DNA of 64,000 nt, from contig OX596345.1 of assembly GCA_951394405.1 (NCBI GenBank), positions 1,054,001 to 1,118,000 on the forward strand, read 5' to 3'. This document shows, piece by piece, positions 34,060-44,309 of this stretch (its first letter is position 1; every line of letters begins with the position of its first letter). Source of the DNA: Coprinellus micaceus. Lineage: Eukaryota > Basidiomycota > Agaricomycetes > Agaricales > Psathyrellaceae. Position numbers and translations under genes: made by a program. The notes beneath the pieces are model-generated. The model saw only the letters and a program-made list of their open reading frames with translations. It had not been told where the DNA came from and made no database searches.

Positions 34060-36600
34060 TATCGTCCCGGCCTTTCACGGACGCGCATGCGAAGTAAGGG
34101 ACCGTGAGGGTAACCTCGGAATAGGTCCGGGTCGGAAGAGGGCTGGCGAAAGCGTCGGCGAACGGGGATGGAGGGGGAGGGGAGGGGAGGGGAGGGGAGA
34201 GCGGAAAACCAAAAGTCCGCCCAAGAAACATCCCATCGCGGTTTAATACTATCACCCAGACACGCAGCTAAGATCCCACTGCGCATAATTCGAGCCGATT
34301 CGGGTGATTCCAGGGTATGCCACAACACAACCCCCACAACAAGAAGGGCGTTTCGTCGCCCGTAGATTTCGAGGGTTGTCGTAAACACAGGCAGAACACC
34401 GTAGCTTCAGAGCACATGTCGTAAGACCTCGCTGAAAACGGTTCCTTTCCAAGCTTGAGGCTTCGAATTCGTGTTCACGGGGGCAAGACGGAGGTTGGAA
34501 CTTTGTGTTGTTGGACAGCTGGACGGGTGAGCAGGTTCCGTTGATGGAGGAGTGGAGCCACACTGTCCGATATCCATCCACGATTCCCTCTAACAATCAA
34601 ATAGCAGGCGCCCCCTGGCCTCATCCAAAACCGGAGAGTTGTTGAACGTAGTGAGGGGGGATTTACTTCCGCCTGGATGTTTACGTTCTTCCTGCCCGAG
34701 GAAGGAGAATTTGGACTAAGGTTAGACACCGATGTGAACCTTTGTGAATCCGGACACCTTGCGTTTGTTCACAATGTGTGCAGACGTGTACGTACTGCGC
34801 CTGGGGAGGTTACGCGGAACCTGAAGAAGAAACGAAGTGAAGTGGTCTGTGTGAGCGATTTGCAGGGGTGGGACGACTAGTGTCGTGAATGGAAGAACTT
34901 GCCCAGATGTTTCGAGGCCGGGTTTGGTGACGCCGAGAATTGGACGAGTGATCATGTATATGTCTATCTAAAGGCAGACTCGGGTAGGGATGCCATAAAA
35001 CCGTTGTTCTGTATCTGCCACAATCAATGCCGGTCAGAAGATTGAATGATAGTGAGTGGGTGGGTGGTCGCTGCGTACCTGCTACTGCAGCTGCCTTGAC
35101 CTTGTTGGCCGATCGAGCGAGAGCGCTGTTTATCCGGAGAATTGTAATTCGTTGGGCAGGGTGTGTGCCCTTGACCCACCGTTTTCCGGGAGTGAATTGG
35201 TTGGACCGATTAGACGACGAAGAAGTTAATAGACGTGCTTGAAGAGGCAACCACAAGGAAGAACTTGGTAAGTGAGGACGTGTCCACCTGTAGGAACAAA
35301 TTTCCCGAAAATACAAATGAAAGAAGCATCCTCGGCGCTCAGGATTGAATTGAAGAAGGAGTGGAAGTCCTTCCTGCATGCCTGCCAGAAACAGACCGGC
35401 TCAGCCGGGGAAGCTCGACGAAGCCCGCGTGCGCAGACATAATCTTTCCGCAGGCTGGAAGCCGCAGGGGATGGCAGCCGCTTGAAATATTGACAAATGA
35501 AAGAAGAGGAAATAGAAGCAGGCAGGGGCAAAAAGAGGGGGATTCCTCACACAGTAGTGGCCGTCTATCTGCTGGTTGGGCAAAACCTGAAAACCACGAA
35601 GTATGGCCGCTTCTGGAGGTTCTGGAATCCGTCGGCCACCTTCCAGAACTACGTACGCCCGTAATCACCGACGGGATGGTGACCGTTGAATAGGCGGAGA
35701 CGCTGAGGACATTGGTAGACGAAATAGAGGCCTGCTCGATCCTTATCAACCATGGACACCGATGTCCGAGGAGCCTTGTGAGAAGCGCGCAGGCCTATGC
35801 GCGCTTGGTGTTGTACTGGAGAGTGAGAAGATTTTGAGGGGTATTTTCGTACAGAAGGGCGGGACGCGTACCTTCAAGCAGCCTACGTACACGGTGCGCT
35901 GTCGCGAAGTGGTCCAGCCTAAGGGCTAGGGTAAGGGCAAATATCGTTCCCCGGACTTCCCAATACGTGTTCGCTGGCAAGTCGGACTTGAAATGACCTT
36001 CAAGCCAACACACCCTGGGTGTGAACTGGTGACCGGTGACCCAATACACGCCCTTCTGGAGGAACTAAAGCAAAACAAGTTCTGAAGTATACGCGGAACC
36101 TACTTCGTTTCTTGAATTAGAATTGCCAAGAGGCGCCCCCATACCTTACGGCCAACGTGCGACCCCGCAAAATGGAGTGACTAGTGACGTACAATCGCTA
36201 ACTGATAACGGTACCGGTGCGCTTTGACATCATAGTGTACGGGCCCGAGCTACCCTTCAGGCTCTGAACAATTGGGGGTTTTGCGCGGGAGGGACAAGCT
36301 TGAGCTCTTGCGGAGTGCACGGAAATGCGGAGAGTAGCCATGGGGAGCGATGTGCAGCTCCACACCCTGCCACAAAGGCCAAATTCAGCAAGTATTATGC
36401 ACGCCAAGGAAGCCAAGGCTCGTGGGGCAGCTGGCGGCTTTGCCCACGCTCCTATTTCGACTGCGAATGCCAGACTCCAGTGGACAATTGCGTCATCTCA
36501 GCGTGGGTACTACCGCAGCATTCCGGCGCCTAGTACTTAAACAGGCGCTTCATTGAATTGGGTATCAAAGCAACTTGTAACCCACCCACCCACATCACCA
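34060..36600. other. Long region without a recognised gene; G-rich tandem run
   Basis: Many frames of 60-190 codons overlap (the longest are 34810-35379 and 35339-35749, both minus). I could not identify a domain or consistent exon joins in any. At 34170-34200 the plus strand is a run of GGGGA repeats that could form a G-quadruplex. Nothing else is distinct. Confidence 0.35.
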
Positions 36601-37147
36601 TGGCTGGACAAACTGCCCCCTCTCTTGACTCACAGACGCGAGTAGACTTTGTCCCCGCACTGTAGTCCCCTTTGGCTGACGGTGTCACCTCCTCCCACTC
36701 CCTGATCTATCCCCTAGTCACCCTGCCAAGCGCGCACAGAGGTCAGCCACAGTCGCTACTAGGCGCCAAAGCGTGTTTATGGGATAGCGCTGATCACTAC
36801 CCCAGCCAATCATCGACACAGCATTCCCAACAGCAAACCTCTCGCGTCCCATACACTGGCGGCGGCCACAACGACGATGACGATAAGAGCGAAGGGAGCG
36901 GTGATGTGTGGGTCTTGCCTCTGGGACGCAAACCAAGCATGCAGCTCACAGTGATTTTGACAGTGAGCCAGCCGTCGTCAAGTTGTTGGGGTGAGTCAAT
37001 ACAGAGTCTGCCGCTACAGCGTGCACGTATGCATGATGCTGAGTGGAGCGATCACCACAGTTTAAGAAGCAGGGGAAGACCCAACGAAGTCAAAACCGGC
37101 ATCGTCCTTGATGAAGATGGGAAGAGGGTCGAGCGCCCCATCAAATG
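36601..37147 (+). pseudogene. Diverged first member of the small acidic protein family (uncertain)
   Basis: The ATG at 36601 opens MAGQTAPSLDSQTR, then the frame soon stops unless the GTAGAC after CGA is used as a donor. Downstream come an acidic run (HNDDDDKSEGSGD near 36860), a region like the family's Ser/Asp exon (SDFDSEPAVV near 36955) and a tail NEVKTGIVLDEDGKRVERPI ending in Lys and TGA at 37147. This matches the KVG-x-V...[RK]P[VI]K ending of the other members. It lacks the TATA and inverted-repeat promoter of the other three. It may be a remnant or a diverged gene with different splicing. Confidence 0.35.
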
Positions 37148-37895
37148 AAGTTGGGAGAAGAAACCTGCATACCAATCGCCGCCAGTACATAGTCTGCCGG
37201 TGGCGTTTCCCGGCGAGAATGGGGTATGTGAAGAGCAGAGGGAAAGGGGACCCAAGCGCGAGCTTCGTGTTGCGGCTTGGCGCTCTATGTTACCTCTCGG
37301 GATAGTGAATATAAGGACGTATCCAGGGCTATGTACAGGCCGGTTCCCGAACGCGGATTTGCCCTAATGCCCGCGAAGCGCATGCGCCACGACTAATGCG
37401 AGTGTTTTGTTCCAAGTAATGAACCGTCCGTATAGCCTGTGGCCCCGCCAGCGTTTGGGGCTCGTCTTGGGGCTTCCATAACCGAAGGTTCTAACATCAG
37501 AAGCACACGGCTGTAAAACATGAGTGCCACACGAGGTGATCGATCGACGGGCGCTTAACTTGCGAGGGCAAAGTGGCGGGGGCTAGACACGTCGTGACAC
37601 AGGATTTACTTCCACCTCGAATGAAAGTGGAGTAGGTGTAATGGGATACTGCCTTACTATGGCTTCTCCCGTGTGCTGGAAATCTACCAGAGCTTCTATG
37701 GGCTGCGCGTCGATCGTCGTACGCACACCTTGAGCCAGACCTTAGGTCTTTCCCTATTCAAAAGCTTATGACACACCTCCATGTCGACCTTCCCGTTACA
37801 CAGCGTTTCTGGAATAATCTATGGGTTTCTGAGCTTTGCTCGGCTTGCACAGGAATGGCAAAGCATGGAATGTTTGCATAGTTCTTCAGAGTAAG
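37148..37895. other. Upstream segment of the acidic-family repeat unit
   Basis: No gene is seen in the first part. From about 37680 the sequence is a repeat unit shared with 40060-40270 and, inverted, 44300-44500; a common landmark is CTGCGCGTCGATCG then CCTATTCAAAAGC. Confidence 0.5.
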
Positions 37896-37928
37896 TATAA
37901 AGGTGCTTGGACTGCTGGAAGTCCAAGC
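37896..37928 (+). promoter_or_regulatory. TATA box plus inverted repeat, acidic family member 2
   Basis: TATAAA at 37896 is followed by GCTTGGACT-GCTGGA-AGTCCAAGC, a perfect 9-base stem at 37905-37928. The same layout is present before members 3 and 4. The expected transcription start falls within or beside it. Confidence 0.6.
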
Positions 37929-38002
37929 AACCAAAGCAGCAGCAGCGGCGCCTCCTCCTCCTCTAAAGAACAATCAGCTTCAGACTAAGTAACTCCAGAA
38001 AG

Positions 38003-38559
38003 ATGACTTCCCAGCAAGACACCGTCTCCACCGTTGACGCCACCGCGCAGAGGTGAGCCGCCTCCCTCTCCTCGTCGACGGTGTCGCCACACGGCACCAC
38101 TTGGTCACGGTTGAACCTTTACTCATTGTGGCATTCCCTTCAGCCCTGGACTCACCCAGGATGGCACCGGCCCCGTGCTCCCCGTCCTCCAGCAGGCCGT
38201 TGATATCCTGCAGCGGGATACCAGCGGAATACCCGCACAAGAAGACGGCGTCCGTTCCACTGCGCATGACGACGACGACGACAACGAGGGGTAAGTCCAG
38301 CATGGCTCGCTTCCCAGTGCCAGCAGCCAGACTGACTCGTTCATTTATTACTCCAGGTACACTAGTGACGAATCAGACGACAGCCCACCCCCGAGCATGT
38401 CTTCTTCGTAAGTTCATCGTTCTCTGCCAACGTGTGTGACACTCACCGTTTCTCAGAATGCTCGAAAGGGGAGAGGGAAACCAGCCCAAAGTGGGCGTCC
38501 GAGTAAAGGCGGACGGTGATGGGAAGAACGTCAAAGTTGTGTCCCGACCCGTCAAGTAG
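38003..38559 (+). CDS. Small acidic protein, family member 2
   Basis: Four exons (38003-38052, 38144-38290, 38357-38407, 38457-38559) with good GT-AG borders give about 116 residues. The protein starts MTSQQDTVSTVDATAQ and has the conserved PVLPVLQQAVDILQRD, then an acidic run (AHDDDDDNEG), the Ser/Asp exon YTSDESDDSPPPSMSSS and the last exon MLERGEGNQPKVGVRV, ending VSRPVK. The second exon begins at an intron that member 3 lacks. No signal peptide, membrane segment or cysteine pattern is present; it should be a soluble, probably disordered, acidic protein. I know no function for it. It belongs to a local family duplicated with its promoter. Confidence 0.65.
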
Positions 38560-40262
38560 GTTACTATCCTCTTCCGCCCCCACCTATAGCCACAGCCCTG
38601 GGGATCGTGTAAAGCCTGCCAGTTTACACCTTGTTGCAGTTCTCGGTTTCCCAGCGAATTTACTCTTGGATTTACCCTGCGTTTCTTCCGTGCGTATTGT
38701 GATAGATCCCAGCCATGCCCCCGAACCCCATGGTGAGACGAGCCCACGCCGGTTTGGGTCGTCACACTGCAGTTCTGTGGTCGTAAGTCCTTCGAGAAAT
38801 TTGGGCAGCTGCGGGGGGGTTCACACCAGTTCATTACCCGCGCCGGGATACACGGGGATGGAATACAGGTGTTCTCCGGGAATCAAGCCAGCATCCCTCG
38901 CATCCCATCCGACATCCTTCATACCCCTTATAGTGGCCACGTTGAAGAGCCTAGCACCGAGAAACAATATTACTTTGAGCATCACATCGAAGAGAAGGGT
39001 TATTTACGTACCTTCAAGTAGATATAATACACGGCGGCCCAATACGCGGCGCTTCAACGTACCCTCCAAAACGAGCCAAAGCGGAATGATAATCCGCTTT
39101 GCTCAAGTCCAACTCGGATGAGCGTGGCAGTCGTCGGTCCCCCGAGTCTACGATGAAAAACCGGCCAAACCGATAGACCATGAAATTCAAGCCATCCACA
39201 GAGAATTCCTAAAAACGAAACAGATCCTGCGCCCTCAACGTCTACCCTGGTTCAGTTCAACACGCATAGATAGATAGATAGCCCCCGTAAACGCAGATCC
39301 TCCTGCGCTTAACCTCCCTCGAGGTCGATCCCCCCGCGTCTTCAAGCTTCATCCGCGTCAACCCGGCACTCTCCCAGCATCCAACACGAACCAAGGGAAC
39401 GTCCCACCACCCCGAGATCGACTCCGGAGTACTAGTCCGTACGAAACATTCGAACGAAGCGCAGATTCCCCAATGAATCTCAGAACTCGAACTAGGTGGA
39501 GACAGAGACAAGTTCTGGTTTCCAGAGCTCCAAGTTCATGTGGCGCAGCTCGCCTGGGGGACGACGACGAGTAGGATTTGAAGAAGTTGTGCTTGGGACC
39601 GTGATAGGTTCAGGTATTGACGGCCCTGTGAGGCGAAGTAACGGTGCTCAGGAAGGGGCTAGATGGTGGTGGTACGAAGGCAAGAACGAATCCGTGATCA
39701 GACGATCAATCGAGTGTCGGCGCTTGTTTGGTCCTGGGTGGGCGTGGAGGTGGTTGGCATCCTCGCCCACTCATCTCACTGAGGAACGAACTCGACTCCA
39801 CATTCACGCCGTCCGTCGTACAACCCGACACAGTCGCACATTACCCAACACCACTGAGCCTCTTGTGCTTCACTTCCCCCCCAAAAAATAGGCGTTTGTG
39901 CAGCAGATGCCATCATCACTAACGTTAACGCCTCTCGCCCCTTCGTACTACATACCCCACTCTCGCGCCCCAGCCTCTTTTCCCAGCCTAACGGAGAACG
40001 GTCCTGGTACATGGGGTTAAGTGCACAGGCGCACCCCATCTCACCCACCCACCTATTCCACCAGCACTTTCCACGGACTGCGCGTCGATCGATCGTCGCA
40101 TGCACACCTCGAGCCAACCCTTCGGCTTTGCCCTATTCAAAAGCCTATTCCTATCCAAAAGCTTCGTGTCGACGTTCCCGTTCCACAGCGTTTCTGAGCA
40201 CTGCTCGGAATGCACAGGATATACCAAAGTATGGAATATTTGCATTGTTCTGTGGAGGGAAG
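38560..40262. repeat. Repeat units between acidic family members 2 and 3
   Basis: 38640-39070 is repeated at 40985-41410 (shared CAGTTCTCGGTTTCC, ACTCTTGGATTTACCCTG, and TACGTACCTTC then ATACGCGGCG). 39505-39770 is an inverted copy of a block also found at 42850-43150 and 44810-45080. A short TAGA run is at 39268. Two minus frames (39014-39199 and 39257-39511) read smoothly but I cannot link them into a gene. Confidence 0.5.
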
Positions 40263-40301
40263 TATATAAAGGCTTGCTTGGACTGTTGGAAGTCTAAGCA
40301 A
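40263..40301 (+). promoter_or_regulatory. TATA box plus inverted repeat, acidic family member 3
   Basis: TATATAAA at 40263 is followed by TTGCTTGGACT-GTTGGA-AGTCTAAGCAA, an 11-base stem with one G-T pair at 40274-40301. The spacing to TATA matches that of members 2 and 4. Confidence 0.6.
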
Positions 40302-40380
40302 TCCAAAGCAGCAGCAGCACCAATACCTCCTCCTCCTCATCTAAAGAGCAATCAGCTTCGGACTAAACAACTTCAGAAAC

Positions 40381-40919
40381 ATGGCTTCCCAAGACACCGT
40401 CCCTTCCGCCGGCGCCACCAAGGTTGGCACCGGCGGCGAGCTCCCCGTCCTCCAGCAGGCCGTCGATATCCTCCAGCGGGATCCCGGCGTGGGGGTGCCC
40501 GCACATGGGGACGAGGTCGATTCCACTGCCGGCCATGACGATGACGATGACGATGACGACGACGACAACGAAGGGTAAGTCCGGCACGGCTCGCTTGCCC
40601 ATCCCAGACCACTTATTCGTTTGTTACTCCAGGTACACGAGTGACGAATCAGACGACAGCCCGCCCCCGAGCATGTCTTCCTCGTGAGTTCCCCCTCGCC
40701 CCCTCCCTCCCAACGTATATCATGACACTCACCGAATTTTCTCTCAGAATGCTAGAAAGGGGGGAGGGCAATAAGACCAAGGTGGGCACGGTCCTCGCCG
40801 TGAAGGGCAGCACCACCACGAAGGGGAACGATCCCAAGGGCAGTGGGGGCGCACAGGGCAGTAACACGAAGGATAGTGGGAAAGTGACCCTCGTACCCGT
40901 GCAGAAACCCATAAAGTAG
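40381..40919 (+). CDS. Small acidic protein, family member 3
   Basis: Three exons (40381-40574, 40633-40683, 40748-40919) give about 138 residues. Start MASQDTVPSAGATKVG is followed by LPVLQQAVDILQRDPG and a run of ten Asp before NEG, encoded by a GAY triplet repeat. The Ser/Asp exon YTSDESDDSPPPSMSSS is identical to members 2 and 4. The last exon MLERGEGNKTKVGTVLAV continues into a Gly/Ser/Thr-rich low-complexity part and ends PVQKPIK. The intron borders GG-GTAAGTCC and TC-GTGAGT are conserved among members. No known domain. Coding repeats and a shared promoter point to recent duplication. Confidence 0.7.
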
Positions 40920-41788
40920 AGCACCTTCTGCAACCACGCGTAGACAGCTCTAGGGAAGGTGTAAGGTCTCCTGGTACTCACAGCATGTCACAGTTCTCGG
41001 TTTCCCTGCGAATGTACTCTTGGATTTACCCTGTGTTTCTTCTGCGCATGTTATGGCGAATTCCAGTCAGCGGTGCCCTCGAACCCCATGGTGAGACGAA
41101 GTCACATAGGTTCGGGTCGTCATATTGCAATTCTGTGACTACAAGTCGACCTTCGGGTAACTTGGGGAGGTACGAGGGGTTCACACCAGTTCAGTACCTG
41201 CGCCGGAAGGTACGGAAATGGAGTTCAGCTGTTCTCTAGGGATCGATTCAGAGCCAGCACCCCTTGCATCGCATCACATCCTTCACACCTGCGTCGGAGA
41301 GCCTAGCAATGAAACTTGAGCATCACGTCGAAGATTAGCCACTGCGTACCTTCCAGTAGATACACGGGAGTGGCCCGATACGCGGCGTTTCGCCTGCACC
41401 ACGCGCCCAGGGTGCATACCATCGTTCACGCCTCTCGGACCCTGGTACACGTCCTACTCTCGCGTCCTACATTCGTTTCTTGGCCTGGCTGGGTTGGATG
41501 GAAATGTTCAGCCCACCAAGTCATTCCCTCTCACCTCCCCAAAAGATCCATCTTCATCCATCCACGCAACATGGCCAGTTGAAAGGTGAATAGGACGCTA
41601 AAGCGATTGTATGGCAGGAAGCAAGAGGGTAAAGACGCCGGTATTTGGACGTCGGAAATCGAAATAGGGAAGCCAAACAGATGTTTGGCGCCGATCAATA
41701 ATTTTGGGTCTGCCCCTTTCCGCCACTATCCAAGTAACCCAAGACTCGAGGATATATTTCTAAATAGAGAGGAAGGAAGAGAGACGAA
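40920..41788. repeat. Downstream part of the acidic-family repeat unit and AC19 promoter
   Basis: 40920-41410 is the downstream part of the repeat unit (direct partner 38560-39070; inverted partner about 43400-43690). 41410-41788 should contain the promoter of the AC19 gene; no clear TATA box is seen, as expected for a housekeeping gene. Confidence 0.45.
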
Positions 41789-42661
41789 ATGGCGAACACC
41801 GAGACCCCACCAAAGATCAAGATTGTACGTCCTTTCGAGTGTGGCATACGGATACGGGCAAGCTTAGACTTACCATAGCTCTCCTCCCCGTTTCATCCCG
41901 AATGACCCTCCTCGCTCGATACGACCTTCGCCTGCCTCATATCCTTGTCGCTCCTGGACTGGACCTGGACCTACGCGATAATCATGCACTCAACGAACGA
42001 ACGGCCTGGCTTAACTTTGGCCGGCTACGCGATTGACCAACGCTAACATCTCTCCGGATGCACGTCCCGGCGTAACACCTTCACTCTACGCCCCCACCAG
42101 CTCCCCGGCGCCGCTCCCGACCTCTCCGCCGCGACGTTCCAGATCTTCGACGAGTCGCATACGATAGGCAACTCCCTCCGGTGGATCCTTATGAAGAACC
42201 CGATGGTCGAGTTTTGTGGGTACTCGTGAGTAGGCCTTTTCTTTCTTTAAGTTTTCGTTTGGGTTCTGCTTTGCTTCGATTTACGTCCCGGGGATCACCC
42301 TTCCCTCTTGATCCTTTCGTACGACCTTCACCTGGAGGAGGATGTTACGCGGCCCGCACCCCACCCGTCGCTCCTCCCCGCCTTACTTTTCTACTCTCCT
42401 CTCTCTCTCTCTCTCTCTCTTTCATCCCCCCCTCCATCCTCTCCTCTCACACCCCTTCTAACCCCTACACCCTCCCCTAGGAACCCCCACCCCTCCGAAA
42501 ACGTCATCAACCTCCGCATCCAGATGTTCGACCGCCTCTCTGCCCTCTCCGCCCTCCTCGAGGCCCTCAAGAACCTCGACGACCTCGTCGGCGCCGTGGA
42601 GGAGAAGTATAACCAGAGTTTGGCGAGGGGGGAGGGGGAGAGGTGGGAGGAGCGGAGATAG
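41789..42661 (+). CDS. RPC19: RNA polymerase I and III common subunit AC19 (RPAC2)
   Basis: Three exons (41789-41824, 42101-42225, 42481-42661) give about 113 residues. Exon 1 is [12 protein letters not shown]. Exon 2 carries [18 protein letters not shown] then the family core [20 protein letters not shown], and the CGYS/NPHPSEN junction crosses intron 2. Exon 3 has [20 protein letters not shown] and ends in a helical tail. This is the alpha-like (bacterial alpha, archaeal subunit L) dimerisation fold that pairs with AC40 to start assembly of RNA polymerases I and III in the nucleus. Both introns are unusually long for this genome (276 and 255 bases); intron 2 contains a (CT)n tract. The gene sits between inverted copies of the acidic-family repeat. 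Confidence 0.92.
42399..42422 (+). repeat. (CT)n microsatellite in AC19 intron 2
   Basis: A run of CT dinucleotides lies in the pyrimidine-rich part before the CCCTAG acceptor at 42480. It may extend the polypyrimidine tract. Confidence 0.7.
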
Positions 42662-43691
42662 AATTTGGGGGGGGGAGAACTTGGGATAGGAATGGGGAGG
42701 GGGAGGGGGAGGGCGGAAGACGAAAAGTGGTGGAAAGCGTACACACCGCGGCACTAAAATTTGTATTCTATTCAACCTTAATTTTCTTTCCTTTTTCTCA
42801 CTTGCTCTACTGGGTTTGCATGCCTTGCCTGTGGGAAGCTAACCCGCGCTTTGACAGGGACCAAACAAGCGCCGGCAGGACGAGATCGATTGTTCGTCTG
42901 ATCAGCCTCTCTTGTCTTTGCACCACCACCACCATATCCTATACACTTACCCTGGCCTCCCAAGCTCTCAATTCCTTCCCGAGCATTGTCACCTCACCCC
43001 ACAAGCCGTCGATACCCGCAGGTCCGAAGCACAACTTCTCCTACACGTCGTCACTCAGCCGGGCGATGAAGGGGCTCTGAATGTTAAATTCAGAAGCCAC
43101 CTCTCTCTAGCTCTGTTGTGCCCAGCGCTGGATTTGTGTTTGGTCCGAATGCTTCGATCTCGGGCTCTGAGACGTTCGACGGGGTTGGAGGGGGTGACTC
43201 GGTGGACTGAACATGTGCATCCAACCTCGGAATTTGTTCAGTCCTTTGTGGAGGGTTCAAGGGTACGTTACCGTGACCAACCTTTCTCTTCGGCCCGATA
43301 CTCAAAGTCAAGGTTCCTTCTCAGGATAGGCCCTCAGACTTGAATATGGACACTGACAAGAGTATGAAGGATGTGACGGGATGCGAGGGGCTGAACACCA
43401 TTTCCGCGTCTTCCGGCACGGGTATTGAACTGGTATAAAGCCCTCGCACTCGCCTAAAATGCTCGAAGGGCGACCACAGAACTGCAGTGTAGCGACCCGA
43501 ACATACGTGTACTCGTCTCATCATGGGGGTTCAAGGGCATCGATGACCGGAATCCGCCATGACACGCGCAGAAGAAACACAGGGTAAATCCAAGAGTACA
43601 TTTACAGGTAAACCGAGAACCGCAACAAGGTGGAAACGGCAGGCTTACACGATCCCCAGAGCTATGCCTACACGTGGTGGCAGAAGATACC
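42662..43691. repeat. Repeat blocks downstream of AC19
   Basis: 42650-42720 is G-rich. 42850-43150 is one of three copies of the block found at 39505-39770 (inverted) and 44810-45080; shared words include CCAAACAAGCGCCG, CACCACCACCA and GATCTCGGGCTCTG. 43400-43690 is the inverted counterpart of 40920-41240. No gene is seen. Confidence 0.5.
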
Positions 43692-44200
43692 CTACTTTAC
43701 GGGCTTCTTCACGGGTACGAGGGGCCCTTTACTATCCTTCGTGTTACTGCCCTGTGCGCCCCCACTGCCCCTTGTATCGTTCCCGTTTGTGGTGGTGCTG
43801 CCCTTCACGGCGAGGACCACGCCGACTTTGGTCTTATTGCCCTCCCCCCTTTCTAGCATTCTGAGAGAAAATTCGGTGAGTGTCATGATATACGTTGGGA
43901 GGGGGCGAGGGGGGACTCACGAGGAAGACATGCTCGGGGGTGGGCTGTCGTCTGATTCGTCGCTCGTGTACCTGCAGTAATACATGAGCGAATCGTTCGG
44001 GTACTGGCGAGCGAGCCTTGCTGAACTTACCCTTCGTTGTTGTCGTCGTCATCGTCATAGCCAGCAGTGGAATCAACCTCGTCCCCATGTGCGGGTACCC
44101 CGACGCTGGGATCTCGCTGCAGGATACCGACGGCCTGTTGGAGGACTGGGGGCTCTGCGCCGGTGCCACCGGTGGGGACGGTGTTCTGCTGGGAAGCCAT
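43692..44200 (-). CDS. Small acidic protein, family member 4 (inverted copy)
   Basis: Three exons on the minus strand (44200-44031, 43971-43921, 43860-43692) give about 129 residues, collinear with member 3. It starts MASQQNTVPTGGTGAEPP, continues VLQQAVGILQRDPSVGVPAH and a shorter acidic run (GYDDDDDNEG), then the conserved Ser/Asp exon. The last exon MLERGEGNKTKVGVVLAV is nearly that of member 3 and ends PVKKPVK. The frame and splice sites are intact. It is the copy in the inverted arm on the other side of AC19. Confidence 0.68.
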
Positions 44201-44272
44201 CCTTCTGAGGTTGTTGGTTCCGAAGCTGATTGCTCTTTAGAGGAGGAGGTATTGGCGCTGCTGCTGCTTCGG

Positions 44273-44309
44273 TTGCTTAGACTCCCAGCAGTCCAAGCAA
44301 CCTTTATAC
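44273..44309 (-). promoter_or_regulatory. TATA box plus inverted repeat, acidic family member 4
   Basis: On the minus strand GTATAAA (44303-44309) precedes TTGCTTGGACT-GCTGGG-AGTCTAAGCAA (44273-44300). The stem is 11 bases with one G-T pair. The loop differs by one base from member 2. Confidence 0.6.

Noticed and set aside
42391..42775. Minus-strand frames over the AC19 last exon
   Set aside because: They are antisense shadows of the AC19 coding sequence and its CT-rich intron.
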